From: Phoronis pallida
Lineage: Eukaryota; Phoronida; Phoronidae
Direction: 5' to 3'
Length of the DNA: 14,723 nt
Assembly: GCA_028565715.1 (NCBI GenBank)
Contig: JAOXYC010053342.1
Location: forward strand, 1-14,723
The notes under the pieces were generated by a model. It saw only the letters and a program-made list of their open reading frames with translations, did no database searches and was not told the DNA's origin. A program made the position numbers and the translations under genes. This document shows, in pieces, positions 1-7,796 of this stretch (positions within the stretch are counted from its first letter, which is position 1; each line of letters opens with the position of its first letter).

Positions 1-275
1 AATAGCACCAATATATCAAACAAATATGCCTAACAAAAAACAATATTGTTCAGATCTCTACAAAATAATATTGCACACTAACGTAAATACTTACAAACCC
101 GAGTTGAAATATTGAACTATTCTTAACGATAAAATGTAGAATTTATGCATTTGTAATAGTGAAGTAATTAACACATGTTTAAATTAATGGTTTAAAACAT
201 TTGAAAAAACCAGATGTTTAATTGAAAATAAACTAGCAATTCAATATCAAACATGGAAAATTGTTTACTTCAAGA

Positions 276-617
276 TACTGTCTCCCCATTGGTCCTTATG
301 GCGCGCGTCCAAATTCAAATCAACTAGAACTTTTGTGTACGAGTCCTTTGATGAACATGACTAACTTGCATCTGAGTAAAAAAATTCAAAAAAATCTGTT
401 AGGGGTGATTTGAGAGCTTTTTATCCAAAAAAAGTAAAATCCGGGCTTAAGCAAGGGTTTGATTTGGATACAAAAAGCTCCCAAAAGCCCCTTTACAGAT
501 TTTTTGAACTCTTTTACTAAGAAGCAAGTTTAAGTTATGTTCATCAAAGGACTCATACACAGAATTTCTAGTTGATTTGAATTTTGACGTCAGATCAGGA
601 CCAACGAGGAGACAGTA
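276..617. mobile_element. Foldback (long inverted repeat) element, MITE-like
   Basis: The two halves are imperfect reverse complements over roughly 150-165 bases each. The left half has GATACTGTCTCC, then AATTCAAATCAACTAGAA, then GAGTCCTTTGATGAACAT. The right half carries their complements in mirror order, ending GGAGACAGTATC. The outermost TA dinucleotides (276-277 and 616-617) would suit a Tc1/mariner-type target duplication, but that is a guess. There is no coding capacity. It sits beyond the 3' end of the minus gene and would form a long hairpin RNA if transcribed. Confidence 0.75.
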
Positions 618-1312
618 TCTTTTAAGGCATACATTGCTACTTAGCAATGTAAAAAGAAACTTTTGAATAACAGCATTTCATCTTGTTTTCATCAGTTGAT
701 AACTTTCCTTGGTCAAGCTTTATAACTGTCATCAACAACAATTCAAAACTTGATGTACACTGGTTCTAACTTGGACTTGGAAGAATACTGGAAGAGCTTT
801 ACTGAGTCAAATAAACGATAACATCACACCAATTGTTGTTTGTCGTGGTCGTTTCTGTAACTTTTATATCGGCCACGCCTGTGGAACATGTTATGACACT
901 GAAAAAAACAGACATAAGTGAATTTCTAAAAAAAATGATTCAAAATGAAGCATACATATTTGTTATCACGACGCTTTCTCATTAGCCTTAAAAGCCTCTT
1001 CAGATTTCTAAAGACCAAACTCATTGTAATTGCGGCTTGTGTTAAATGCAGGTTGAAATCTCCACATACATTTTTACTATTTAGGTTTTTTGTATTCATT
1101 ATCATCAATATATTCCGATTGAAAATAAATCTAACAAGGTAAAAAGATATTTGCTTTCAAACAAGGCAGAGTTTGTACATTAATTAGTTTAAAAATTGTA
1201 CAAAAGGTGGCAGCACCCAGCAATAAGAGAAGTCTAGTAGCCATGCTCACATTGCTCAGACAAAACCTGTCTGGTTTCAATATTAACATTTAAACTAGCA
1301 TTTATCAATTTA
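618..1312. other. AT-rich region, probable 3' flank or 3' UTR of the minus-strand gene
   Basis: No supported gene is seen. Two overlapping small frames (945-1142 plus, 926-1108 minus) lack splice context and similarity. The part next to 1312 is probably 3' UTR of the minus gene, but no canonical poly(A) signal was found on that strand here. Confidence 0.4.
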
Positions 1313-1354
1313 TCAGTAATCAAAAACAGTGGCTTGGGATTGATGATGATGTTG
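1313..1354 (-). other. Preferred terminal coding exon of the acidic membrane protein
   Basis: After the phase 0 donor at 1827-1826, the strongest acceptor in range is TTGACTTTTTCTTAG. It opens phase 0 into QHHHQSQATVFDY and a TGA at 1315-1313. This gives a short His-rich cytosolic tail ending in a Tyr. A weaker acceptor (TTGTACACACAG) would give HLKEGWSMSELLLSC and a stop, at 1424-1377. No AATAAA was seen close downstream on the minus strand, so the transcript end is not fixed. Confidence 0.4.
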
Positions 1355-4300
1355 CTAAGAAAAAGTCAAAATAATATCAGCACGATAGTAACAATTCTGA
1401 CATACTCCAACCCTCTTTCAGATGCTGTGTGTACAAATAAATATTTAGTAAGCATTTCATAATAAAATGCTTGTTCATTCTATAAATTTTACATACAGCA
1501 CAGCAGCTGCCAAAAGTATCAGAAATGTTATTGCAATTTCTAACATTGTATTTGTTATTAAAAAAACACCATTGTCAATTTAATTCCCTATTCTAAATAT
1601 TTACTCTTTAATTATTGTATAAGTTGTATAAGTTATCTGTTATAGTGATCATTAGTTTCTCTTGTAAACCTCTTTGTAATAAAGCGGTATATAAATACCG
1701 TTATCAGCATCATCATTATAGACCGGTGGACATCTGTTTGAACTTCCGTAACCAAAATCAAATACTACAGATAGGTGACAGCACAGGATAGCAGAATCAC
1801 CTATCTGCTAAAACAGTGGCAACTTACAAAGTGATGTCCTCGGACCGCCAGGAAGAAGCCAGCTAATGAAATGAAACAAAACAGAGCAATCCAGCAATAG
1901 ACAGAAGCCATCATTGAAGTGTCTTTATAGCCGTCACGCACTATGAGCACCGGCTGATTCCATTCATGTAAACTGTTTCCTGCAAATACAACAAAACAAA
2001 TACATTAAGTTTATTGCAGAACATTGACGGCTTTCTGAGATAAATATTCATGCAATGAAAATAAGTAATTTTGAAATTACATTTGAGACTGGGGGCAACA
2101 TTTTTGTTGTGTTGACTAAAGATACTGGCTCTGCATCTCAAATCACTCCTTTAAAGATGGTTTTGAATTTTTTGACTCAGATGCAAGTTAGTTATGTTCA
2201 ACAAAGGACTCGTACACAAAATTTCTAGTTGATTTACGTTTTTGACGCTGGATTTGGACCAATGCAGGACCAGTATCTATAATTGAAGATGACCTATAAG
2301 AAAATAAACCTGTTGTTTATTCTCTACTCCAAATAATTCAAAATTTTTTCAGTATAGATACCATTGGAATGTTGGTATCATGCTGGGAAAACTTCATTGC
2401 TACAATGCAATTTATTTTTTGCTTTTTTATTAAAACTTGGATACTAAATTTGCGATGTACGTAATTGTTACAGTATCCTAAGAGTTTCAAATAAAAAATA
2501 TAAGTAACTGGTAAATACTTGAAAGCTTATAACAATTTTGTTTATCCACCTGCTATGACAAATCAAATAGATTAATCATGGATCACTCAGTAGGAACCCA
2601 CCTGCCAAGGCTGATTTGATATAAAGTTCATCATCTATTTGTGCGTAGGTATCTGAATCATCTGTCTTCAGAGCTGCATCTGTTTGCTCATCCTCATCAC
2701 GGAATAAATCATTCAGGTCACCTGTAATAAATCATGAAATGGCCACATTAGCTGAGTGATTTCAATCAACAGTTACATTTATCGCCCTTTGAAATATCTT
2801 TAAAACAGCTGGTATTGTTAAGATGCATTTTAAGCAGATTGAGTAAAATAGTGCTTACTCCAGTAAACAATTTATATGCATTACTGTAGGCATAATTTTC
2901 TTTAACCCTGCTCATTGTTATCTTTTAAGAAATGAATCCCTCTGAACAACATTAATAAACTCTTGACAGCATAAGCACCGAAAACTCATTTAATGTTAGT
3001 TAACGCCACTCTCTCAATAAAAAATATTCCCATAATCTACCTGGCTCCCCCTGATCATCTTTGACAGTGTCGTCATTGTTATTCCCATCATCATCATCAA
3101 AGTCACCGTCGCCCTCCTCAATGTCAGCATCACCATTATCCTCATCATCACTATCGTTACCATCATCCATATTGTCGACATCTTCATTGACACCATCTCC
3201 ACCATCAGCACCATCTTCATTGGCATCACCTTCACCATCAGCATCCTGTGACCCTCTGACATCATAGTCTGTATCATCTTCTATGTTCTCATTGTCAATG
3301 GTGTCGTTATCATCATTCTGTGTAGCCTCCTCATCTACAGTTCTCAAATCTTTAAAAATAAAAAATTACATTTGATTAATATTCAATTGACAGGTCCCTT
3401 ACAAAATTCATTTGCGATTTGCATATGTTGAACACTAGAACACTGACAGACGTGAACAGATATTGCCATACAACAAATTCTTTGAAAGGGTTGTCTATGT
3501 CACTTTTAAATTACCTTTGATAAAATGTTGATCAGAGTCTATAGAATCTTGAGGAATAGATTCCAGATTTGGTGGAGTGCTTCTCAAAGTTGGACTGTCA
3601 TTTTGTTCATATCCAGGAGTATATTGCTCAATGCCATCTTGCTTTGTTGTGTATTGCATGTTGTCCAGTTGATCATCCCCTGCATTGTAGTCTTTTTTAG
3701 CACTTGTTTGATTCAGCTGTTCCATGTTTTTACTTTTCTCCAGGTCTACAAAATCAAATAGTACAAGTTTCAATCACAACACTTGTAAGAAATTTCAATA
3801 AATAAATTTTGAAATGAAATTTTAAGAGGATTTGGTATCCATCCATGCCTGGGACAACCTCGAGACGTCTTTGACAAACTAAAACAATCGCGGGAGGTCT
3901 TCCGCTTTTTAACAAAAGTAGGAGATCGTGTTTTTAAAAGCGGAGGAGGAAATCAACATACACTTAATTAGCTATACCCGATTCTTGCATCTAGAGAGAA
4001 CAGACTGTCATTTGAGATGGGCTGTGGGAGAGACTAGCGATAACCATCCATCAGGTCAGAGAATCCACGCTAAAACACTTCAAAATTGGGGATTTGCACA
4101 TATCTTACTACTTCTAGATGGAAAGATCCCGGCTCTGATAACTGCTTTTGGTTGTTTACGCTACACTTGGGTTGAGTGTCAGCTAACGACTTCAAGATGT
4201 TCGGCCAAATTCACAAAGAGCTGATGAGAGTTCGCAGGAGTCCAATGCTGCACACTTTATAAATAAATTTAATCTTATAAGAGCTACATTCATCACAATC

Positions 4301-5642
4301 TTATCCGTGTAAGGCTATCTTCATGTATAAGATTTAACTTATGTCTGATTGATCATTAGTTCTGTTGGGAGACATATCCTACAGGGTCTGGTATTTGAAT
4401 CTCGCCTATCGGGGTATGGTTTCGTTGAAATACTATCTTAGATCATATCCTACAGGTTGTGGTATTTTGCTATTGGGGCCCAAAAACCATTATCCATTGT
4501 TTTTTTTTTGTATTCACACTGCACTTAACTCATTCACGAGGTCTCTCATTCAGCATGCACCAACACAAAGACAGGGTAAACACAATTAACTCTCCGGCAA
4601 TTGTGCAGTATTCGACACCTCTCGCAATTCCCGTTATTCAAAGGAAATGCATTGACTGTCATTGACTGGAACGCGAATTCGCAAGATTTGCTGACGAGGT
4701 GTCCGGTACTGTTGTGTGATGTAGACCCACCTAAGTTAACACTCTATATTAGCTGGTAGCTAATGGGGAATTCCTCTTTAGCTCAGGTAGCTAGATAGGG
4801 GATTCGAGTGCCAGAGGTTGTGGGTTCAAGTCTCAGGTTGGGTCCGTTTTATACATGTGTCTTTTCATTGAGTATTTATATTGTGTGTATTTATTGCCAT
4901 GTATTTGTATGATGTTATTACCATGTATGATTGCTTATATTACTGTATTAATTATTATGTATGATTGTATTTGATACAACACTGGCGTTAGTCGGCATGG
5001 AGACGGTTCTGCGTGCTGAAAGTTGGACGGGGAAGAGTGTTGTGTGGTTCTTGTTTATGCGTCATGCTACTCACCCTGCTGCAACCGGATCTGGTACACA
5101 GAGACCCCTGTTGGGTGGTTGGTCCGGAGATAGCCGAGTGTTGACGAGTACTCACCTATATAAAGAGGATCAAGCTCAGTCTTCGCCCCCGCCCACCCTG
5201 ACGAGACGCACTCTAGCTAGGTCGCTGATTGTTATATGCAAAGGATTCAAATAGGTAAGCCACGTAGTATAAAGAAATACTATAGTACTGCACAATTACC
5301 TTAACTCCGAGCGCTCGCTGGCCATTGTTCAATCTTAGACAGCATCTCGTCCAAACCTTACCCTGATAGGCGAGATTCAAATACCAGACCCTGTAGGATG
5401 TACTATGATATATGCTGCACTGATAGTGATATGTCAACTCAACAAGAACAATGTGAATTGAAAGTTTTGATTCTTAAAAAAAACATGAGCACTTGTCAGC
5501 TGTTCAGTGTTCTTGTGATTGACATTTTCTTACCATCTGGAACAGGACGTTGATCTTCTCCATCACGATTTTCATCTAGTGAAATGACTTGAGACTGAGC
5601 AGGATTTAACAACAAAATAAAAAGAAAAACTGTCAACACCAT
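1313..5642 (-). CDS. Uncharacterised type I membrane protein with acidic ectodomain (6-exon model)
   Basis: I do not recognise the family. Exons read on the minus strand are 5642-5534, 3745-3515, 3349-3041, 2721-2602, 1979-1828 and 1354-1313. All junctions are GT-AG; the first four introns are phase 1 and the last is phase 0. The join stays open for 320 codons. Residues 1-17 form a signal peptide (MVLTVFLFILLLNPAQS). Residues 37-113 are polar with NQT (48-50) and NDS (85-87) sequons. Residues 114-216 are close to half Asp/Glu. Residues 217-256 are also acidic. A hydrophobic helix spans about 279-302, followed by RGHH and a short tail. The start has a good context (GAAAATGG). The topology implies an acidic domain in a secretory lumen or outside the cell, perhaps binding cations; that role is inference. 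The gene is head to head with ZGRF1. Exons 1-5 are well supported by continuous phase. The last exon is uncertain, and an alternative lies at 1424-1377. Confidence 0.72.
1640..1720 (+). repeat. 3' end of a SINE or LINE-like element with CAT-rich tail
   Basis: TTGTAAACCTCTTTGTAATAAAGCGGTATATAAATACCG is followed by a short (CAT)n-like tail. Sequences of this AAAGCGGTATATAAATACC type end many retroposons in marine invertebrates. Only the tail is recognisable; the head was not delimited. It lies in the last intron of the minus gene. Confidence 0.5.
1828..2721 (-). other. Exons 4 and 5 of the acidic membrane protein: juxtamembrane region and TM helix
   Basis: Exon 4 is 2721-2602 (120 bases, phase 1 both ends, flanked by TTATTACAG and GCAG|GTGGGT). 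It encodes GDLNDLFRDEDEQTD and onward. Exon 5 is 1979-1828, after TGTATTTGCAG and before TTT|GTAAGT. It encodes NSLHEWNQPVLIVRDGY, then the helix starting MMASVYCWIALFCFISL, then a positive stop-transfer Arg. The positive-inside rule fits a type I orientation. The 622-base intron between them carries a half copy of the foldback repeat. Confidence 0.72.
2130..2275 (+). mobile_element. Half copy of the foldback element
   Basis: The stretch matches the right arm of the element at 276-617: TCAAATCACTCC, GACTCAGATGCAAGTTAG, AAAGGACTCG, TTTCTAGTTGATTT and the terminus CAGTATC. Several positions agree better with the complement of the left arm. It lacks the opposite arm and lies in intron 4 of the minus gene. 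Confidence 0.65.
3041..3349 (-). other. Exon 3 of the acidic membrane protein: Asp/Glu-rich segment
   Basis: The 309-base symmetrical phase 1 exon (103 codons) runs from TATTTTTAAAG to CCAG|GTAGAT. About 36 Asp and 11 Glu occur among 103 residues, with runs such as FDDDD and NNNDD, and Gly and Asn spacers. On the DNA it is an imperfect run of GAT/GAN triplets, so it is prone to repeat-length change. The antisense Ser/Pro-rich reading frame is a shadow of this bias. Confidence 0.75.
3515..3745 (-). other. Exon 2 of the acidic membrane protein: polar glycosylatable linker
   Basis: The 231-base exon (77 codons) is symmetrical, phase 1 to phase 1. It is preceded by TTGATTTTGTAG and followed by AAAG|GTAAT. 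It encodes residues 37-113, rich in Gln, Asp, Asn, Ser and Thr, with sequons NQT and NDS. There are no cysteines, so disulfide-bonded folding is unlikely and an extended linker is more probable. Confidence 0.72.
3836..4060 (+). repeat. Dispersed repeat, copy 1 (inverted relative to copy in ZGRF1 intron 10)
   Basis: TTAGCTATACCCGATTCTTG at 3968-3987 and GGCTGTGGGAGAGACTA at 4020-4036 recur exactly, in reverse complement, at 13329-13348 and 13304-13320. The spacing differs (32 bases here, 8 there). Similarity extends more weakly upstream, through CGCGGGAGGTCTTCCG. No long ORF with known similarity was seen; the outer boundaries are approximate. Confidence 0.65.
4772..4843 (+). repeat. tRNA-like head of a SINE or pseudo-tRNA
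   Basis: An A-box-like TAGCTCAGGTAG begins at 4779 and a B-box-like GGTTCAAGTCT at 4823. Their 44-base spacing is that of a tRNA. The acceptor stem halves (TCCTCTT and GTTGGGT) do not pair and the T stem is imperfect, so this is not a working tRNA. It may drive RNA polymerase III transcription of a SINE (inferred). Confidence 0.55.
4844..5260 (+). mobile_element. LTR-like or promoter-bearing repeat fragment
   Basis: This stretch is richer in GC than its surroundings from about 4980. It contains a strong TATA motif, CTATATAAAGAGG, near 5156, followed by a pyrimidine-rich stretch (CTTCGCCCCCGCCCACCC). That layout resembles the U3-R part of a retrotransposon LTR. No clean TG...CA ends or target duplications were found, and the one frame across it (4961-5254) matches nothing I know. 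Confidence 0.3.
5534..5642 (-). other. Coding exon 1 of the acidic membrane protein: signal peptide
   Basis: The exon encodes 36 residues plus one base and ends at the donor GATG|GTAAG. A hydrophobic run VLTVFLFILLL is followed by NPAQS-Q, a plausible signal peptidase site after residue 17. The mature N-terminus would begin QVISLDENRDGE, already acidic. The reading frame is open upstream to about 5816, but no ATG lies in it there, so the ATG at 5642-5640 is the natural start. Confidence 0.75.
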
Positions 5643-6004
5643 TTTCACGTCTTCCACTTTGTTTTCACGTTTTGACAGCTGTGTTGCATGGGATGGCTTA
5701 GAAAAGATGCGAGATAAAATGTTTGCCAAACAAACTTTTAATTGGTTTCTTATTATTGTATCTATATATTTCAAATGAAATTTAATTACATTGTATTGTA
5801 AAAGTAGTTCTTGCAATCAAATGATAATGTGAAAAATGTTATTTGTTACATGTGCAAATTATTATTTTATAACTGCCTTAAAATCACTTCCGGGATTTAC
5901 GCGGAATTTTTGAAAGTCAAATGTTTACAAAAATTTGATTGAATTAGACAATTAAATGCACAGATTGCATTAATTTCAACACATTAACCAAGTCTTTGAC
6001 ATGA
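5643..6004. promoter_or_regulatory. Putative bidirectional promoter and leader region between the two genes
   Basis: The minus gene starts translation at 5642 and the ZGRF1 leader has a strong donor (ATGA|GTAAGT) after 6004. Transcription starts of both genes therefore probably fall in this interval of about 360 bases. CACTTCCGGG at 5885-5894 matches the ETS-family (GABP/ELK) site common in TATA-less bidirectional promoters. No TATA box is evident for either direction. The site is seen; its use is inferred. Confidence 0.5.
5645..5689 (-). other. Upstream ORF before the acidic membrane protein
   Basis: An ATG at 5689-5687 opens 14 codons (MQHSCQNVKTKWKT) and stops with TGA at 5647-5645, leaving two bases before the main ATG. 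It lies in the leader if transcription begins upstream of 5689, which is likely but not shown. It could lower translation of the main ORF. Confidence 0.45.
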
Positions 6005-6114
6005 GTAAGTATTTTAACAGAACTCTTCAATTGAAGATCTGTTTAACAACAGACAACGCGGTCTTGAAAAGTCAAAATCTCCAAACCACAAATCACACTC
6101 TCCAAAATAAATGA

Positions 6115-6202
6115 GTGAATCACTCCACCAGGTGCGGCTTGCCACTGGGAATCGAACCCGGATCTTCATCTGCCATTATCGATCAGCATCCCTGATTCTG
6201 AA
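6115..6202 (-). repeat. tRNA-related SINE fragment on the minus strand
   Basis: The complement of 6148-6158 is GGTTCGATTCC, a consensus B box, in the context GATCCGGGTTCGATTCCCAG. The expected A-box position, about 44 bases upstream, is degenerate (around 6190-6202). This marks a decayed tRNA-derived element in the 5' leader intron of ZGRF1. Confidence 0.5.
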
Positions 6203-6288
6203 CATTCACCAACACAAGCAACACACTCCTAACTGCAAAGCCTCAGAAAAGAGTAAAATGCAAAGACAAAGCTTGAGGGTAATTATTT

Positions 6289-6427
6289 ATGTGACGACTT
6301 GCAAATCGCAAATTTGCGTTATTCAGTCAATGAAATTCACGTTGACTGAATAACGAGAACTAGGACTCAATATATATATTCTGGGTCCTAGACGAGAATG
6401 AGTGAGAATTCGCGCGGGTCGTCACAT
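6289..6427. mobile_element. Palindrome-rich MITE-like element in the ZGRF1 leader intron
   Basis: The ends are a perfect 10-base inverted repeat, ATGTGACGAC (6289-6298) and GTCGTCACAT (6418-6427). Inside lie CGCAAATTTGCG (6307-6318, a perfect palindrome), CGTTATTCAGTCAA and its exact complement (6317-6330 and 6342-6355), and CTAGGAC...GTCCTAG (about 6360-6391). The element of 139 bases has no coding capacity. No target duplication was identified. Confidence 0.6.
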
Positions 6428-6618
6428 CATAGATATAATCATTAGCACACAGTAACACTGCCACAGTTTAGGTTAGTTTAGGTAGCACAAAAAAAGGAAG
6501 AAATAGAGAGATTTTGAGTTGAGTCGGCTAAGTAATACAACTGCTGCCATTTCCGTTCACCTGACTTTCACCGCATCCGACTGATAAGCCTTTGATTATT
6601 TTTTGCAGATTGTGAACT

Positions 6619-6642
6619 ATGGAGAAGTCTTTTAGAACCTAA
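6619..6642 (+). other. Upstream ORF MEKSFRT before the ZGRF1 start
   Basis: ATG at 6619 encodes MEKSFRT and stops at TAA 6640-6642. The main ORF 46 bases later also begins MEKSF, using different synonymous codons (GAG AAG TCT against GAA AAA TCA). Two further ATGs follow, at 6650 (stop 6659-6661) and 6655 (stop past the main start). The leader thus has three out-of-frame ATGs within 46 bases of the main start. Confidence 0.6.
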
Positions 6643-6664
6643 CTGTTGGATGAGATGTTGAATA

Positions 6665-7796
6665 ATGGAAAAATCATTTGAAGTAAGTATAATTTTATAG
6701 TAGAATATTTTAGAAATCCTTACAACATTATACTTCAATTGTCAAGTTTCCTTCACTTCGAATGTTGTTTTCTTACATTCTCACAGCAACAACCTATTTT
6801 CATTTATGTTATTTGTCTCAGGTTCTGTATACCCACCAAAAGACGAAAAAGGCAAAGACATGGCAGGATGGAGTATTACGTGTAAATGATGGTACACGGG
6901 TGAGTTGAACTGTCTAAAAATGAAACTTTTAAGTTGAATTTTCAATTTGGGTGACTTGTTATTTGATTTTGAGAATTAAGTTTGACATGTTGAAAAATGT
7001 ATCTAATCAACTTTTGATGAACACTTCAACTTGAGGACAATTTGAATCTAATATAAATTAAAATTTTGTTTCAAACATGTACCTTTAATACTTATTTTTG
7101 GAATGAATGACATGCTATTGCTCAGAGCTTTCACAATATAATAGTACATATATTTAGCAGATTAATGAGAATTTGTTTTTAAATGTGATTCAGACAAAGT
7201 CTACATTCTCTTCCATTTCTCCTATAGGCTGTACTGTATGATGTCAAATCCATCAAGTTGGAATCCTTTTTCGTCAGCGCTTCGCAGGTAAATAGTGTGT
7301 ATGGTCAGGTGACATGATTGTAGCTCAGCAACAATGGTTTGTTAAGACTTGAACTTCCAACACAAAGAGTACCCTCAAAAAGTTTGAACATCATTTTGAT
7401 GAACAAAATTGATCATTGTTTGTTTTAAACTTGGTGTTTGTTAACCTAAATCCTATATTAGTATAAAGTTCCTCCAGAAAGTTTGAATGTGCTTCAAAGG
7501 GATTTATAAAAACTTAATTACATTGTTTAATCTTATTTATTAAGCCAAACTATTGATATCATTGCATTTTTTAATGATTATTTTCAAGATCTAATAAGGA
7601 TTTTAAAAAAATCTCTTCCTTCTTACTGCAGGTTGCTATTGGAGCTGATATTGAGACTGATCGTCATTTGATCACTATAGAAACCGTGAAGGAGTCTGTC
7701 AATAGTGATGGCTGTAGTGAGAAAGAAAACAAACCTGAACCAAAGCAACATGAAGTGAATTTAGTGAAGCGGGCTGGCTGTAAGAGAAAGAGAATG
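6665..7796 (+). other. ZGRF1: ZGRF1 exons 1-4: DUF2439 domain
   Basis: Exons 6665-6682, 6822-6899, 7228-7287 and 7632-7796, all phase 0, encode residues 1-107. The motifs VLYTHQK, WQDGVLRV, AVLYD, LESFF and ETDRHLITIETVK follow the human ZGRF1 N-terminus closely. DUF2439 is shared with budding yeast Mte1, which binds the helicase Mph1, and with fission yeast Dbl2. A role in partner or fork-structure binding is known for those proteins and inferred here. The exon ends in a basic patch KRAGCKRKRM, a candidate nuclear localisation signal. The exon 4 donor GTATTA is weak, but no other fits. Confidence 0.9.

Larger units (their letters stand above)
4376..5402. mobile_element. Composite repeat block bounded by 35-base inverted repeats
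   Basis: The 35 bases at 4376-4410 (ATCCTACAGGGTCTGGTATT and on) reappear exactly inverted at 5365-5399, with weaker matching for about 35 further bases inward. A diverged direct copy follows the left end at about 4441-4480 (ATCATATCCTACAGG). The interior has no transposase or reverse transcriptase frame. It could be a non-autonomous transposon or a nested set of elements. It lies inside intron 1 of the minus gene. Confidence 0.5.
6005..6608 (+). other. Inferred 5' leader intron of ZGRF1
   Basis: A consensus donor GTAAGT at 6005 and the acceptor TTATTTTTTGCAG ending at 6608 bracket 604 bases just ahead of the first coding exon. The intron contains a tRNA-related fragment (around 6115-6202) and a palindrome-rich MITE-like element (6289-6427). 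The leader exon upstream has no fixed start. The exon following the acceptor runs 6609-6682. Confidence 0.55.

Noticed and set aside
447-647. Minus-strand frame of 66 codons
   Set aside because: It lies mostly inside the right arm of the foldback element and has no protein features.
926-1142. Overlapping small frames on both strands
   Set aside because: They have no splice context and no recognisable similarity, and the sequence is AT-rich.
3061-3267. Plus-strand Ser/Pro-rich frame
   Set aside because: It is the antisense shadow of the Asp-rich exon of the minus gene, produced by GAT/GAN codon bias.
3081-3340. CRISPR-like or tandem repeat array
   Set aside because: The periodicity is triplet coding bias of an acidic exon, without regular repeat and spacer units.
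4772-4843. Functional tRNA gene
   Set aside because: The internal boxes are well spaced but the acceptor stem does not pair and the T stem has a mismatch, so a tRNA-derived repeat fits better.
4961-5254. 97-codon plus-strand frame in the repeat block
   Set aside because: It has no recognisable domain, lies in LTR-like sequence and has no splice partners.
6111-6353. 80-codon plus-strand frame upstream of ZGRF1
   Set aside because: It crosses a tRNA-related fragment and a palindromic element within the leader intron.
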